Source: Spodoptera frugiperda
Taxonomy: Eukaryota > Arthropoda > Insecta > Lepidoptera > Noctuidae
Length of the DNA: 64,000 nt
Assembly: GCF_023101765.2 (NCBI RefSeq)
Contig: NC_064227.1
Location: forward strand, 1,550,001-1,614,000
Reading direction: 5' to 3'
Part shown: positions 63,874 to 64,000 of the stretch, piece by piece
How the letters are laid out: the number at the start of each line of letters is the position of its first letter
Position numbering within the stretch: the first letter of the stretch is position 1
Notes under the pieces: model-generated
The model's database searches: none
Told to the model about the DNA's origin: nothing
Seen by the model: only the letters and a program-made list of their open reading frames with translations
Position numbers and translations under genes: made by a program

Positions 63874-64000
63874 ATGGACAATATGGCTTCGAATGTGACC
63901 TTGAGAAGCAATAAACAAAGGAAAGATAACCTTATAACGAGGAAGCAGGATAAGTCTCCCGAGAAGACGATCAGGGGAACGCGGGGGGCGTACAGAGGCA
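63874..64000 (+). CDS. Start of an unidentified reading frame, truncated by the window end
   Basis: An open frame of 42 codons begins MDNMASNVTLRSNKQRKDNL and continues to the window edge without a stop. An in-frame TGA lies four codons upstream (63862), so this ATG is the first possible start, and its context is good (A at -3, G at +4). The visible part is strongly basic (many Lys/Arg) with no recognisable domain. It lies about 400 bases downstream of the third candidate exon of the divergent unit, so it may be the main coding sequence of that transcript. Confidence 0.45.
   Translation, partial: MDNMASNVTLRSNKQRKDNLITRKQDKSPEKTIRGTRGAYRG

Overview
The window looks like nuclear DNA of a moth (Lepidoptera, probably a noctuid). 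The evidence is AT-rich intergenic and intronic sequence, GT-AG introns, and a very high density of short interspersed repeats, MITEs and foldback elements of lepidopteran type. A Tc1/mariner element and three recognisable insect nuclear genes are also present. Nothing looks bacterial or viral.

Layout. 1-7170: no protein gene seen, only repeats, plus a possible noncoding first exon of a minus-strand gene around 3415-3560 next to a CpG-rich stretch. 7180-10099: a complete three-exon alpha-tubulin gene (+) with TATA box and poly(A) signal; the first coding exon is only the ATG. 10100-19200: gene-free, repeat-rich. 19270-58753 (-): one very large gene, the MON2 orthologue (endosome-to-Golgi trafficking scaffold), which I resolved into 38 phase-consistent exons coding for about 1,629 residues. 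Its introns hold most of the repeats, a structurally intact Tc1-like transposon (42021-43663), two inverted copies of a 0.8-kb nonautonomous element, and a nested four-exon gene on the opposite strand (47802-49895, +) that encodes a 212-residue secreted Kunitz-domain protein with a long acidic tail. 58754-64000: a divergent region with three possible plus-strand exons that encode a 44-residue single-membrane-segment peptide, then the start of an unidentified reading frame that runs off the window at 63874.

The most unusual feature is in the 3' half of MON2. Four exon-intron boundaries have each been turned into a tandem minisatellite whose unit contains both exon sequence and the splice site. 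These are a ~104-bp unit with 5 copies (intron 34 donor), a 91-bp unit with 20 donors (intron 30), a 100-bp unit with 5 donors (intron 24), and a 79-bp unit with 20 acceptors (intron 21). The copies are nearly identical and each carries an intact splice signal. The unit lengths are not multiples of three, so only the site nearest the unique part of the exon keeps the frame. A fifth array (19-bp unit, about 45 copies) lies wholly inside intron 29. Repeated independent expansion at splice junctions of one gene is, to my knowledge, not a described pattern; assembly error must be excluded.

The genes do not form a pathway. Alpha-tubulin and MON2 are housekeeping cytoskeleton and membrane-traffic genes, and the Kunitz gene is an intronic passenger with its own promoter and poly(A) signal.
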